This document shows, in pieces, positions 18,345 to 26,983 of a DNA stretch of 64,000 bases. A program made the translations under genes and the position numbers. Under the pieces are notes generated by a model. The model did no database searches, was not told the origin of the DNA, and worked only from the letters and a program-made list of their open reading frames with translations. How positions within the stretch are numbered: the stretch's first letter is position 1; each line of letters opens with the position of its first letter. The DNA lies in NCBI GenBank assembly GCA_965203605.1, contig OZ241902.1, positions 1,798,001 to 1,862,000 of the forward strand. Reading direction: 5' to 3'. The DNA is from JAPOUP01 sp965203605. Lineage in GTDB: Bacteria; Pseudomonadota; Alphaproteobacteria; Rhodobacterales; Rhodobacteraceae.

Positions 18345-19073
18345 TCAACGGTGGTCAATTCGCTCCTTGAAAAAGGTGAGATAATGGGGTGTCCTTCCTT
18401 CGCGGAGCGCCTTCTGTTCGTAGCGCGTGGATACCCAATCTTTCCAGGGTCGCCGCCAGTCCAACGGTCTGTCAGCCTGCCACATGAAGCCTGCTCTCGG
18501 CACCTCCTCCAGGGTCTGACGGACGTAGTCGGCAATGTCGGTCGCAAGCCGCAGTTCCGCTCCGGTAGACATCGTTCGGGAAAGCGGCGTCAGGAATTCC
18601 GGTGTCACTACCCGCCTCTGATGATGGCGCTTCTTCGGCCAGGGGTCGGGATAGAGCAGGAAGGTTTTGGAAACCGATCCATCCGGGAGCACATCCAGAA
18701 GATCACGTACATCGCCTGGATGGATGAGCACGTTGCTCACCCCGGTGGATTGGATTTTGCCAAGAAGCATCGCGATACCATTCACGAAGGTTTCGCAGCC
18801 GATGAACCCAACGTCGGGGCGGCATTTGGCTTGGTACACGAGATGTTCGCCGGCCCCAAAGCCGATTTCCAGCCAGATTGGGCGCTCACCGAACAGCCGG
18901 GCTGGATCAATTTGGTTCCGTCCTGGATTGTCCTTCCAGCTCACACACCGAACCTGAAGCTTCGGCAGACTCTCACAGAGCGCGGCCTTCTGTCTTGGCT
19001 TCAGTGACTTTCCATACCGACGTCCATAGAGATTTCGCCATGGTGCCCCTGGATGACGCTTGCTGTCATTCAT
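18345..19073 (-). CDS. trmB: tRNA (guanine-N7-)-methyltransferase
   Basis: TrmB methylates G46 in the variable loop of tRNAs with S-adenosylmethionine. The 242-residue protein has the AdoMet motif WLEIGFGAGEHL near residue 70, then GCETFVNGIAMLL, and the family signature LLYPDPWPKKRHHQRRVV. It ends in TRYEQKALREGRTPHYLTF. I start at 19073 (MNDSKRHPG), since the 42 upstream in-frame residues show no similarity. It lies downstream of metK on the same strand, a Rhodobacterales arrangement that puts a SAM consumer behind SAM synthetase, although 556 bases separate them here. Confidence 0.95.
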   Translation of the reverse strand: MNDSKRHPGAPWRNLYGRRYGKSLKPRQKAALCESLPKLQVRCVSWKDNPGRNQIDPARLFGERPIWLEIGFGAGEHLVYQAKCRPDVGFIGCETFVNGIAMLLGKIQSTGVSNVLIHPGDVRDLLDVLPDGSVSKTFLLYPDPWPKKRHHQRRVVTPEFLTPLSRTMSTGAELRLATDIADYVRQTLEEVPRAGFMWQADRPLDWRRPWKDWVSTRYEQKALREGRTPHYLTFFKERIDHR

Positions 19074-19629
19074 CGTCCGGCCTCCGACGGCATCGATTCT
19101 CCATCCCAACCGCAATTTCCCGACGTTGAATTGACTGAGCGGATTGACCAACCCAACGCGACACAGGCGATGCCAGACCAGATCCAATGACATCGCCAAA
19201 ATTCCTTATGCTCCTGATGCAATCGATACTCGAAGGAACGCAACAGAGTCCATTGGGACGAATCCAGACAATCCTACCTGAAGCGACAGTCGTGTTCGGA
19301 ACAGATGACCGGACACCCCACCGTCGCGGCCATTGACGGCCATGGCGATCACAATCCCAGCCTTCATCTGAACATACCCGCGCCACAACGAAACGTCGAT
19401 TTCGGCACCGTCGCACGAAAATGGGACAGTGCATTGTCAGGTGTGGAATGACGTCGCCAACCTGACCAGTGCGTCACGTCGTCATCTCGCCGAGCCTCGG
19501 ACAGTCGCATTCGCGGCCCAACATGGTACCCAAGGATCCGGCCACTCACCAGAGCCTCAACCTGCGGATTGCAAAAGGTCGAGCTTGCATTCAGGAGGAT
19601 TCCATTGCGGCCAACGGTTGCCGAGCAGG
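19074..19629. other. Region between metK and trmB with no gene recognised
   Basis: About 556 bases lie between two genes that are usually close. Open frames are short and without motif on either strand, and codon patterns look random. It may be decayed DNA; it could also hold a promoter for trmB. Confidence 0.45.
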
Positions 19630-20802
19630 TCAGACTGCAGAGCGCAGACTGTCCACAAGATCGGTCCTTTCCCAAGAAAACCCACCGTCAGGTTCCGGGC
19701 TGCGTCCGAAATGACCGTACGCGGATGTACGCTGGTAGATCGGTCGATTGAGATTCAGGTGCTTCCGGATTCCCCGCGGCGTCAAGTCCAGGATTCCGGA
19801 TATGGCCTGCTCGATCCGATCCTCTGGAACCGCTCCCGTTCCATATGTCTCGACATGGATGGAGAGCGGCCGCGCGACGCCGATGGCGTAGGAGAGTTGA
19901 AGGCAACAGCGGTCGGCAAGGTCGCTGGCAACTATGTTCTTCGCAAGGTACCTTGCGGCATAGGCGGCGGAACGATCAACCTTTGTCGGATCCTTGCCCG
20001 AGAATGCACCGCCACCGTGCGGAGAGGCTCCTCCGTAGGTGTCTACGATGATCTTTCGACCGGTGAGCCCGGCGTCGCCATCCGGTCCGCCAATGACAAA
20101 CTGCCCGGTTGGATTCACATGCCACTCGGTCTGGCTGCCAATCCATCCGTCCGGAAGTTCACTGCGGACATACGGCTCCACAATGCCACGGACATCTTCG
20201 CTGGTCAGGTCCTTGTCCAAGTGTTGGTTCGACAGCACGATCGATGCGACGCCAGTTGGTCTTCCATCCCTGTACCTTACGGTGAGCTGCGACTTCGCGT
20301 CCGGACCCAACTTGCATGCATCGCCGTCGCCACTCTTTCGCGCTTCCGCAAGCCGTCGGAGTATCGCATGTGCATACTGGATGGGGGCAGGCATGAGTTC
20401 CGGAGTCTCCCGGACTGCATAACCGAACATAATCCCCTGATCTCCGGCACCCTCATCCCCATCGGCGTCCGCATCCACTCCCCGCGCGATGTCCGTCGAT
20501 TGGGCATGCAGATAATTGTCGACATGCAGTTTGGCCCAATGGAATCCATCCTGCTCATAACCGATGTCCCTCACGCAGGCTCTTGCGATTTCCTCGACGC
20601 GCTGCTTGACCCGCTCTGGACCGCGCACCTCTCCACCAATTACCACCCGATTCGTGGTGGCAAAGGTCTCGCACGCCACGCGGGACTCGGGGTCGGTCTC
20701 CAGAAAAGCGTCAAGTACGGCGTCGGAAATTCTGTCGCAGACCTTGTCAGGGTGGCCTTCCGAAACCGATTCGGAGGTGAAGAGATGATTTTCTCGGGAC
20801 AC
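19630..20802 (-). CDS. metK: S-adenosylmethionine synthetase
   Basis: MetK makes S-adenosylmethionine from methionine and ATP. The 390-residue protein has HLFTSESVSEGHPDKVCDR at the N-terminus, the hexapeptide region GAGDQGIMFGYA, and the P-loop-like GGGAFSGKDPTKVDRSAAY. Magnesium- and potassium-binding acidic residues are in the usual places. The start is a GTG at 20802, preceded by GGAG eight bases upstream. That GGAG belongs to the 3-prime part of a SAM/SAH riboswitch, so translation is probably switched off when SAM or SAH is plentiful. trmB follows downstream. Confidence 0.97.
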   Translation of the reverse strand: MSRENHLFTSESVSEGHPDKVCDRISDAVLDAFLETDPESRVACETFATTNRVVIGGEVRGPERVKQRVEEIARACVRDIGYEQDGFHWAKLHVDNYLHAQSTDIARGVDADADGDEGAGDQGIMFGYAVRETPELMPAPIQYAHAILRRLAEARKSGDGDACKLGPDAKSQLTVRYRDGRPTGVASIVLSNQHLDKDLTSEDVRGIVEPYVRSELPDGWIGSQTEWHVNPTGQFVIGGPDGDAGLTGRKIIVDTYGGASPHGGGAFSGKDPTKVDRSAAYAARYLAKNIVASDLADRCCLQLSYAIGVARPLSIHVETYGTGAVPEDRIEQAISGILDLTPRGIRKHLNLNRPIYQRTSAYGHFGRSPEPDGGFSWERTDLVDSLRSAV

Positions 20803-20803
20803 G

Positions 20804-20855
20804 GGCGCTCCATTACATTCGATAGCCCTCCACGCCAGGAAGCCGTTGTGGGGGC
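20804..20855 (-). promoter_or_regulatory. SAM/SAH riboswitch upstream of metK
   Basis: Read on the minus strand, 20850-20831 gives CACAACGGCTTCCTGGCGTG, the conserved core of the SAM/SAH aptamer as I remember it from the published structure. The arms CCAC and GTGG close the stem. A linker of about 16 bases then leads to AATGGAGC at 20814-20807, whose GGAGC can pair with GCTTCC in the loop to form the pseudoknot. GGAG is also the Shine-Dalgarno site for the GTG start of metK. The expected effect is ligand-dependent hiding of the ribosome site. This class is known almost only from Rhodobacterales, in front of metK. Confidence 0.88.
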
Positions 20856-20856
20856 G

Positions 20857-22144
20857 GGTCGCGCCGCGTTAAGCCTTCGCCGTGTCTTTGTCAATCGGCA
20901 TTGAATCTTTCGCTCAAATGGAACCAACTCGTTGTTGACGGCGAAGCAAAAGGGCAGGATTCCGGCGGCTCGCATCGCTCTTGCCTGTATCTTACCCTTT
21001 CCCGCCGTACGGATCTTTTCGTGGGGCTTCGTCCGTCCATGTCGCCGGAGACACCGGATCCGGTGCTGGTGCGGCACCGGACGCGCCGTCCGCCGCGTCG
21101 CGGCATGCGCCCAAACATGACACGCTCTCGACGGGCGCAACCCGCACGGTTCTGCCGTCAATCGCGAATGGCGTTCCACCCTCTACCATCGTCCGCACCC
21201 CCGCTCAGAACCGCAGCCTCAGGTCCAGCCTGACCGCCGTGCCGAACCCGGACGCGCCGTCAACGCGCCGCTCGCGACCTCAAGGCCCGTCCCGGCCAGC
21301 CCGTCGCCGCCGTCGCGTCATCCGGGGCGACCGTCCGCGAGGCCTCCAGCCCGGCCCTCAGCCACAGCTCCAGAGGTCGAGCAATGAGACGCCCAACCAA
21401 AGGCTCCAGAACGAATGCCATCGGCCGCCAACCAACGATCCTTCCGCATTCACCACAGATCAGCACCCATACCAAGCCAAGAAAGTAATCACAGACCGAA
21501 GCCCCGAATTTCACGGGACCGCCCACTCCTTCGCTATAGTCCTCAATATCTCTTCCGTCCCGGGCATGAATCCGCTCCACCTCCGTTCGAAGTCTGTCTG
21601 ACATGGTCCGGGACTGCAAATCGGCGTTGCCCAAGGACCGGAAACAGCGTTTCGACCGGATCTCTGGGGCGGTGCCTGGAGTAGGGAGACGTTGTCTTGA
21701 ACCTGCAGATCACTGCTGGTTACCGCCCCACCGCATCAAGGACGAAGGAGGCATGCCTTCCCTGAGGACGGGATCCCGGATGCACCAGTGATGGCGGTTC
21801 TTCCGGGGTGTATCCCAAGTTGGTTGATCACGTCGCGGCGGCCTGATCCGCATTTGCCGGTGCCATGACCCACAATCCATGCCAATTGCCTTGGATGCCG
21901 GGCCGTTCGGTGGTTATCCGGATCAGTCCCGGTCCCGCCGCAGCGCAGGGATGGCACATTCGAATTGTGGAAATCAACCAACTTGGGATGCACCCGTTCT
22001 TCCGCAAGAGGTTCGCTTTCCCGTATATAAGGACAATCGCCTCGGTGTGGACCACGGCCCTCTCTCCAACACGTAGCCAACATGCGCTCAGGAAAATGTG
22101 GTTGGGGCAGCAAACAGGCATTGATTCACCTTGGTGGGAGGCTT
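20857..22144. other. Gene-poor, partly GC-rich region upstream of metK
   Basis: Nearly 1.3 kb without a convincing gene. The part around 20990-21400 is richer in G and C than its surroundings. On the minus strand it can encode short fragments, for example GFGTAVRLDLRLRF ending at a stop near 21207, which resembles the last strand of an outer-membrane beta-barrel. These are interrupted by stops. I infer remnants of a decayed surface-protein gene, with low certainty. The right part (21700-22144) shows nothing. Confidence 0.35.
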
Positions 22145-22897
22145 TCACCTGGCATCGGGGCACGCCTCTGGCGACGAGGGTCGACCGGGTACCGAATCGC
22201 CAAATGACACGCAGTAGACAATGTGAAAGGGTTCCATGCCCGGAGCACCTAGGTCGACCCGCTCGGCCTGCCAGATCAGGCCAAGCGCGGATAGCCGCCC
22301 TTCGAAGCTCCTTGACCGCGTCGTGGACCAAAAACCGGCAACTCCCTGCGGCTTGAGCCGTTGCATCAAATGGGTAAGGCCTTCCAAACCGTAGATAACG
22401 GCGTTTTCGCCGCGCACAATCCAATCTGGACCATTGTCCGTGTCCATTAGCACCACGTCGAAACGTCTGTCAATCCGCGCCATGTAGGACTGGACGGATT
22501 CGCCCACGATGCGCACCCGTGGATCCCTGAGCGGCCACCCCGCGAGATGTCCGATTTCCCCCTGGTTCCACTGAACGACCTTGGGCACCGCTTCGCAGAC
22601 ATGGACCTCGCAAGCAGTCGGCAATACGTCCAGCGCAGACCGAAGGGTGAAGCCCATGCCAAGCCCACCGATCAGAACGCACGGTGGTTCATCGGTAACG
22701 GCACCTGACATATGACTTCGCACCACCGCCCGACCAAGCTCCAGTTCCGATGTGGGGTCTGCGTTCGACATCAGCTCCACCCCGTTGAACCGAATGTCAT
22801 ACATCACACCGCGTCGCCGCAGAACCACGGTGTCCCCCGTGTCCAGAACAGCACTGTCGAGCGCCTCCCAGCACAGTGGGTCGGTATGCGCCATCAT
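22145..22897 (-). CDS. Spermidine synthase-like SAM-binding protein
   Basis: This is a 250-residue protein of the spermidine/spermine synthase superfamily. The Rossmann core is visible: VLIGGLGMGFTLRSALDVLP near residue 92 (motif I, GGLGMG), VHVCEAVPKVVQWN with the acidic end of strand 2, RVRIVGESVQSYM, and FDVVLMDTDNGPDW. In true aminopropyltransferases the GGGDG motif and a catalytic Asp-Tyr set are required; here the loop reads GGLGMG, so this may be a related methyltransferase-like enzyme of unknown substrate. Its ATG overlaps the stop of a short upstream frame in an ATGA arrangement. Confidence 0.8.
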   Translation of the reverse strand: MMAHTDPLCWEALDSAVLDTGDTVVLRRRGVMYDIRFNGVELMSNADPTSELELGRAVVRSHMSGAVTDEPPCVLIGGLGMGFTLRSALDVLPTACEVHVCEAVPKVVQWNQGEIGHLAGWPLRDPRVRIVGESVQSYMARIDRRFDVVLMDTDNGPDWIVRGENAVIYGLEGLTHLMQRLKPQGVAGFWSTTRSRSFEGRLSALGLIWQAERVDLGAPGMEPFHIVYCVSFGDSVPGRPSSPEACPDAR

Positions 22898-23098
22898 TCG
22901 GCGGGACCCACCTGCGGGGTGCTGGAAACAGGGCTTCCGGCAAAGGACAGTAAAGCGCCCGATTCCGAATGGCTGTTCAAGTCATGGATCATCATTTCGA
23001 TGAAGGAACGACAATCGACCCTGTCTTTCGCCAGACATCGGAATCCTTCAAATGCGGGATCATCCGTGTTGTCGCGCTGTAGGGCGTCAATGAACTGG
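22894..23098 (-). other. Possible short or truncated coding segment
   Basis: A frame running on the minus strand ends at 22894 with its TGA overlapping the ATG of the spermidine synthase-like gene (ATGA), the classic sign of coupled translation. The part outside the neighbouring gene would encode about 65 residues including FIDALQRDNTDDPAFEGFR and SFIEMMIHDLNSH. I recognise no family. It may be the 3-prime end of an older gene cut off when the AlbA_2 cassette arrived, or chance. Confidence 0.3.
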
Positions 23099-24343
23099 CT
23101 ACCGGTTGTGTTGCCGATGCGCTTTCCAGATGCGCACGAGGAAACGGTTCTCCTCCTCCTGCAGATCAGGCTCTGTCCCGCTATGGCGACGGGTTGATTC
23201 GATAATCCGATTGCGAACGCCCATTCCGAAATGTTCAATGTAGCCGTAGTCACGAAGGATCTCCTTGAGCAACCCGTTACGGGCGACCCGAACCACGCCC
23301 TCCTTCATCTTTGCCACCGTCACCCCGTTCGGAAGCCGGCCCGGGGAGATAACTTCCAATCGGTCATCATAGAGCGAGACCTCAATATCTGTCCCTTCGA
23401 CCGCGTAATCTCGATGTACGACTGCATTCACGACCGCCTCTCGCACCGCGTCAAGAGCGAAGGCTCCCTTGCGGCGTCGGCGACCACCATCTATCCACGC
23501 TACGCTTCCCATGTTGCGCTTCACAAAATCGACCGTGCGGTCGACCACGCCCTTCTCCACCACCGCACCGCGCTGCGAAACCCGTGAGGTCAGTGGACCC
23601 CGAATCCGCTCTTCGTCAACCGTGTTGTATTCCTTCTCAGGTCCCGGAAAGGCCACCGCTGTGACGCCGGCCTGCGGCAAACGGCGGTTCGGGTTTTCCC
23701 CGAACAGAAGAAGCCCGGATACCGTTGCACAAGGTTCATCCCGCGCTGCGACGAGCAGATCCGAATTGAGCAAGAGCTGCCGCCAGCCTTCCAGATCTGA
23801 TCGAGCCGGCACAGACCGCTTAAGAACATCTCGGTAGTAGTTCTTGATGAGACCCATGTCGAGACTGTCGAGTCCGGTATCCGGCACCGCCTTGATCTCG
23901 TACCGGACCAGCCGGGCCGCCTGGTAGAGCCGACCTTCCTCCTCGCGCGTCGACTCCCTGGACGTGCTGCCGACACGGGTGAAGGTAACCCAAGCCTTGC
24001 CCCGTCTTGCCTTGTGAGGTTTTTCGGGACTGTCGGCTGCAAGTTCGATCACCCCCACCTGCTTCCCACCCCCCATCTCTAGACAGCTCCAGATGGGAGT
24101 GATGGCGGGCTGGACATTTTCGCGGGCGATGTTCATCACCCACTCTTCCGCAGCCTCACGGCTTCTGGTCAGCCCGGATATCTGACCATCATCCTCGATC
24201 CCTAGCAGAACTACGCCGCCCTCAAGGTTCAGGAGCGCCGACATCTCCTTCGCAAGATCCTCCGAACGGCAGTCGTCGCGCTTGAATTCGACGCGAGAGC
24301 CTTCATGATTGGCGATGAGTTCGAGCAGTTCCGTCCTGTTCAT
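23099..24343 (-). CDS. AlbA_2/Schlafen-domain ATP-binding protein (COG2865-like)
   Basis: This is a 414-residue protein with two recognisable parts. Residues 1-140 form an AlbA_2 (Schlafen AlbA-like) domain: EGSRVEFKRDD, then SALLNLEGGVVLLGIEDDGQI and TFTRVGSTSRES. Residues 290-360 form an HATPase_c_4-type domain with REAVVNAVVHRDYAVEGTD and EVISPGRLPNGVT. A C-terminal winged-helix-like part follows (ARNGLLKEILRDYGYIEHFG). Such proteins are called putative transcriptional regulators or RecG-like ATP-binding proteins and are frequent in defence islands; their exact role is not settled. It starts 3 bases after the PHP-ATPase stop on the same strand, so the two are almost surely one operon. Confidence 0.85.
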   Translation of the reverse strand: MNRTELLELIANHEGSRVEFKRDDCRSEDLAKEMSALLNLEGGVVLLGIEDDGQISGLTRSREAAEEWVMNIARENVQPAITPIWSCLEMGGGKQVGVIELAADSPEKPHKARRGKAWVTFTRVGSTSRESTREEEGRLYQAARLVRYEIKAVPDTGLDSLDMGLIKNYYRDVLKRSVPARSDLEGWRQLLLNSDLLVAARDEPCATVSGLLLFGENPNRRLPQAGVTAVAFPGPEKEYNTVDEERIRGPLTSRVSQRGAVVEKGVVDRTVDFVKRNMGSVAWIDGGRRRRKGAFALDAVREAVVNAVVHRDYAVEGTDIEVSLYDDRLEVISPGRLPNGVTVAKMKEGVVRVARNGLLKEILRDYGYIEHFGMGVRNRIIESTRRHSGTEPDLQEEENRFLVRIWKAHRQHNR

Positions 24344-24346
24344 CGT

Positions 24347-25798
24347 TCAGAAACCATACTTCCGCAGTCGTATCTCGAATGCCTCGCGTCCGCTTTCAGA
24401 TATCTCTTCCACAAGTTCGCGTACGGATGGAGAGTCGACCGATTCCGTGTGCTCCGGGGCAACACGCACCCGCCCGCTCTCCGCTTCCCGGCGGCCAACA
24501 GCCCGACGACGCTCAAGAGACCTATCGCGAGCAACGAAACGATCAAGCAGCCGGGTAGGCTTCTCTCGGCTTCTCGCATATTTGTAGATCTCGTGCTGAC
24601 CGCAGGCTTCGACCCTCGGGAAAACGTCCTTTGGCGCGTTGTGCGGTATCGTGCCGTTGGCATCACGAACTAGTGGCGGGTTGGGAATCGTTCGCTCAAT
24701 TCGATACTCGCACGTTCTAGGGCTGTGTACACGCACCGCCAGCGATATCTTTGTGCCATTGCGCGGCACCTGGCGCACTATGCCATCATGCGCCTTTCGC
24801 GCCTCGCAACCAACTGGCTCAGGGTCCAATGCGCTACGAGTGCTTTCCGAAACTGTCGACCTGCCGGTGCCGCGCCCACCCACCAAGACGTTCAAATTCG
24901 GATTGAGATGCACGACGACGCCGTCAAGAAAGCCGCCGTCCCATCCAACAGACACCATCTCCATGTGCTCGTCGGGTTCAGATTTTCCCTCGTTGGCGTT
25001 AAGACGCACGCACGATCCAGGGTCCCGGAACGCTTGGCGCAATCCATCGATGGTAACTTCCTGCCTCTTGATTCGGCATGTCGCGGACGGACCGTCGATA
25101 TGCTCCGGTCTCACGATGTCGCTGGCATTCAAGGCAGCAATTGAAATGCCGTCCTCCAGCGCGTGGACACGACTATGGTCTACGTTTCTGTTCTCTACGA
25201 CTTGCCGAATGTCCTGCGGAATATCCCCAATGACACCGGGTGTCTGGACCGCCAGAAGATTCCTGTCCCGCCATGCACGGATTCCTGATTGACCCGATAG
25301 GACCTTGAATGGTCCACCATTGTTCGTCACATGCGCTGCAATGGTAATTCCGCCCTGGCTTTCAACCATCTGGAGAATCTCCGCAAACGACTTGGTTGCG
25401 GTCTGCGCAGATGGATTCGTATCGCGAATGCCACGTTCTCCAAGGTAGCGACCAAGTCGGTCATCGCCTGTATCCGGTGAGTACAGGCACAATAAGTGTA
25501 TACGCTCGGATGAGCGCAACTCAAGACCTAGGAAGATGTGAACGGGGCAATTGAGCGACGCCAGTTGGAAGTCCGCCACACCGTCCAAATTGTTGTGATC
25601 CGTGATGGCGAGCACCTCGATACCCCGACGCACGGCCTCGTCTACAATCTTCTGCGCATGAGTGAACCCGTCATCTTGGGCATCATGTCCCCGACGGGTC
25701 TGCGCATAGTGATGCGGGTTTACCTTAAGCGCACAGCGATGGAAGCGTGCATCGCCAAGAGGCTGCACTGTACTGCTTGAAGCGTTATCTACCGGCAT
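24347..25798 (-). CDS. PHP-domain/SMC-like ATPase (TrlF-like), shortened, with mutated Walker A
   Basis: This 483-residue protein combines an N-terminal PHP phosphoesterase domain with the start of an SMC/AAA-type ATPase. The PHP part (residues 15-230) has FHRCALKVNPHHYAQTRRG, EVLAITDHNNLDGV, LGLELRSSERIHLLCLY and GGITIAAHVTNNGG. The ATPase begins with LNPNLNVLVGGRGTGRSTV near residue 310, where the Walker A lysine of GGRGTGKST is Arg (AGG for AAG). The signature and Walker B motifs expected further on are missing; the protein stops after a short charged stretch ending EIRLRKYGF. Relatives are, from memory, about twice as long. I infer an internal deletion or truncation, probably abolishing ATPase activity. 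It is upstream of the AlbA_2 gene in one operon. Confidence 0.72.
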   Translation of the reverse strand: MPVDNASSSTVQPLGDARFHRCALKVNPHHYAQTRRGHDAQDDGFTHAQKIVDEAVRRGIEVLAITDHNNLDGVADFQLASLNCPVHIFLGLELRSSERIHLLCLYSPDTGDDRLGRYLGERGIRDTNPSAQTATKSFAEILQMVESQGGITIAAHVTNNGGPFKVLSGQSGIRAWRDRNLLAVQTPGVIGDIPQDIRQVVENRNVDHSRVHALEDGISIAALNASDIVRPEHIDGPSATCRIKRQEVTIDGLRQAFRDPGSCVRLNANEGKSEPDEHMEMVSVGWDGGFLDGVVVHLNPNLNVLVGGRGTGRSTVSESTRSALDPEPVGCEARKAHDGIVRQVPRNGTKISLAVRVHSPRTCEYRIERTIPNPPLVRDANGTIPHNAPKDVFPRVEACGQHEIYKYARSREKPTRLLDRFVARDRSLERRRAVGRREAESGRVRVAPEHTESVDSPSVRELVEEISESGREAFEIRLRKYGF

Positions 25799-26022
25799 GC
25801 TTGCGGCTCTCCTGCATCGCCTATCCTCGCACCTTCCTGCGCTGACAGGCCCAGCGGCTTTCCTCGGCCAAAAGCTGAACCTCTAGGAACAGCAATCGCG
25901 GAGATCGGACTCAAATACAAGTTCTTGCCATTTCCTCTGTCCGGGCTGTGTCCCCCCTTCGGAAATGGCCGGTGTTGCACTTCGGAATGGAAGTGGGGCC
26001 AACAAAAACATCTGGACTCTCT

Positions 26023-26037
26023 AAACATCTGATGTTT
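26023..26037. promoter_or_regulatory. Palindrome upstream of the GntR gene, possible autoregulatory operator
   Basis: AAACATCTGATGTTT is a perfect inverted repeat of seven-base arms around a single T, 11 bases ahead of the GntR start. A related half, AAACATCTGG, lies at 26007-26016. The position over the ribosome site or promoter fits binding by a dimeric GntR repressor. This is inference; no known operator was matched. Confidence 0.5.
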
Positions 26038-26048
26038 GACTGTCGCTC

Positions 26049-26810
26049 ATGAGTGAATTGCTTTACTATGACCTAAAGAATGCGGCTGGGTTTGTTCCAA
26101 GCCTCGCAACCCAAATCTGCCGTGAACTCGGGCGGCGAATCGTGGCGGGGAACTTGCGCGAAGGTGAACTGATCGACGACGAGAACAGGCTATGCGAGCG
26201 GTTTGGTGTCAGCAAATCGGTCATTCGGGAAGCTATAAAGCTACTGGTAGGCAAAGGCTTGCTGGAAGTGCGGCGAGGCCACGGAACACGCGTGCGCTGG
26301 CGGGCAAGCTGGAACCTTCTCGACGACGACGTGCTTGCCTGGCATCAGGCAGTGGCACCAAGATCGGATTTTCTGCGTCAACTAATGGACGTAAGGCAGG
26401 TGATCGAGCCAAACGCGGCTGCTTGGGCAGCGAGGTCTGCGACAGGGAAGCAGATTGACGCGATCTGTCAGGCCCAGGCGAAGATGGAAGCAGCGTCGTC
26501 CGTGCAGGACTTCGTGGTCTCGGATGCGTTGTTCCACAAGGCCGTGCTCCGGGCCGCGAACAATGAAGTGCTGATGGCGATGGAAGGGGTCATATTTTCC
26601 TCGCTGCTCAGTTCAATCCGCCTGACCAACGCGGACCCACGCGACAACAAGCGCTCGGTGCCGTTGCACCGCAAGGTGCTGAATGCAATCGAAGCGCGCT
26701 CCGAAGGAGCAGCTTCAGAGGCGATGACAAGGCATCTGGAAGACACACGTGTGCGCCTCGCCGAAGCCCTATCCGGCACGGGCAGCAGGAAAGGACATCG
26801 ACGACTGTGA
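26049..26810 (+). CDS. GntR-family (FadR/FCD subfamily) transcriptional regulator
   Basis: This is a 253-residue regulator. The N-terminal winged helix covers residues 18-85: ICRELGRRIVAGNLREGELI, LCERFGVSKSVIREAIKLL and GLLEVRRGHGTRV. The FCD ligand domain follows from about residue 105, with DVRQVIEPNAAAWAA, FHKAVLRAANNEVLM and the metal-ligand histidine region HRKVLNAIE. FCD regulators usually sense sugar acids or other carboxylates. The gene stands directly ahead of a sugar ABC importer and sugar-acid enzymes on the same strand, so it most likely represses that set and itself. Confidence 0.92.
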   Translation: MSELLYYDLKNAAGFVPSLATQICRELGRRIVAGNLREGELIDDENRLCERFGVSKSVIREAIKLLVGKGLLEVRRGHGTRVRWRASWNLLDDDVLAWHQAVAPRSDFLRQLMDVRQVIEPNAAAWAARSATGKQIDAICQAQAKMEAASSVQDFVVSDALFHKAVLRAANNEVLMAMEGVIFSSLLSSIRLTNADPRDNKRSVPLHRKVLNAIEARSEGAASEAMTRHLEDTRVRLAEALSGTGSRKGHRRL

Positions 26811-26983
26811 GCCAGCTTTGAAGGCCCAAGGAGAATCACATGCCTGAATGGTGGTCAGGCTAGTGGCGGCGGCTCGAATCAAGTCTGGAACCCAACTCGA
26901 ACCGCCTGATCTCCCTGAGAAAGGGAGCGTTCCACCAGACAATCCGGCGCTGCAATCGCCGGAATATCCAAAAGGAGAATAAG

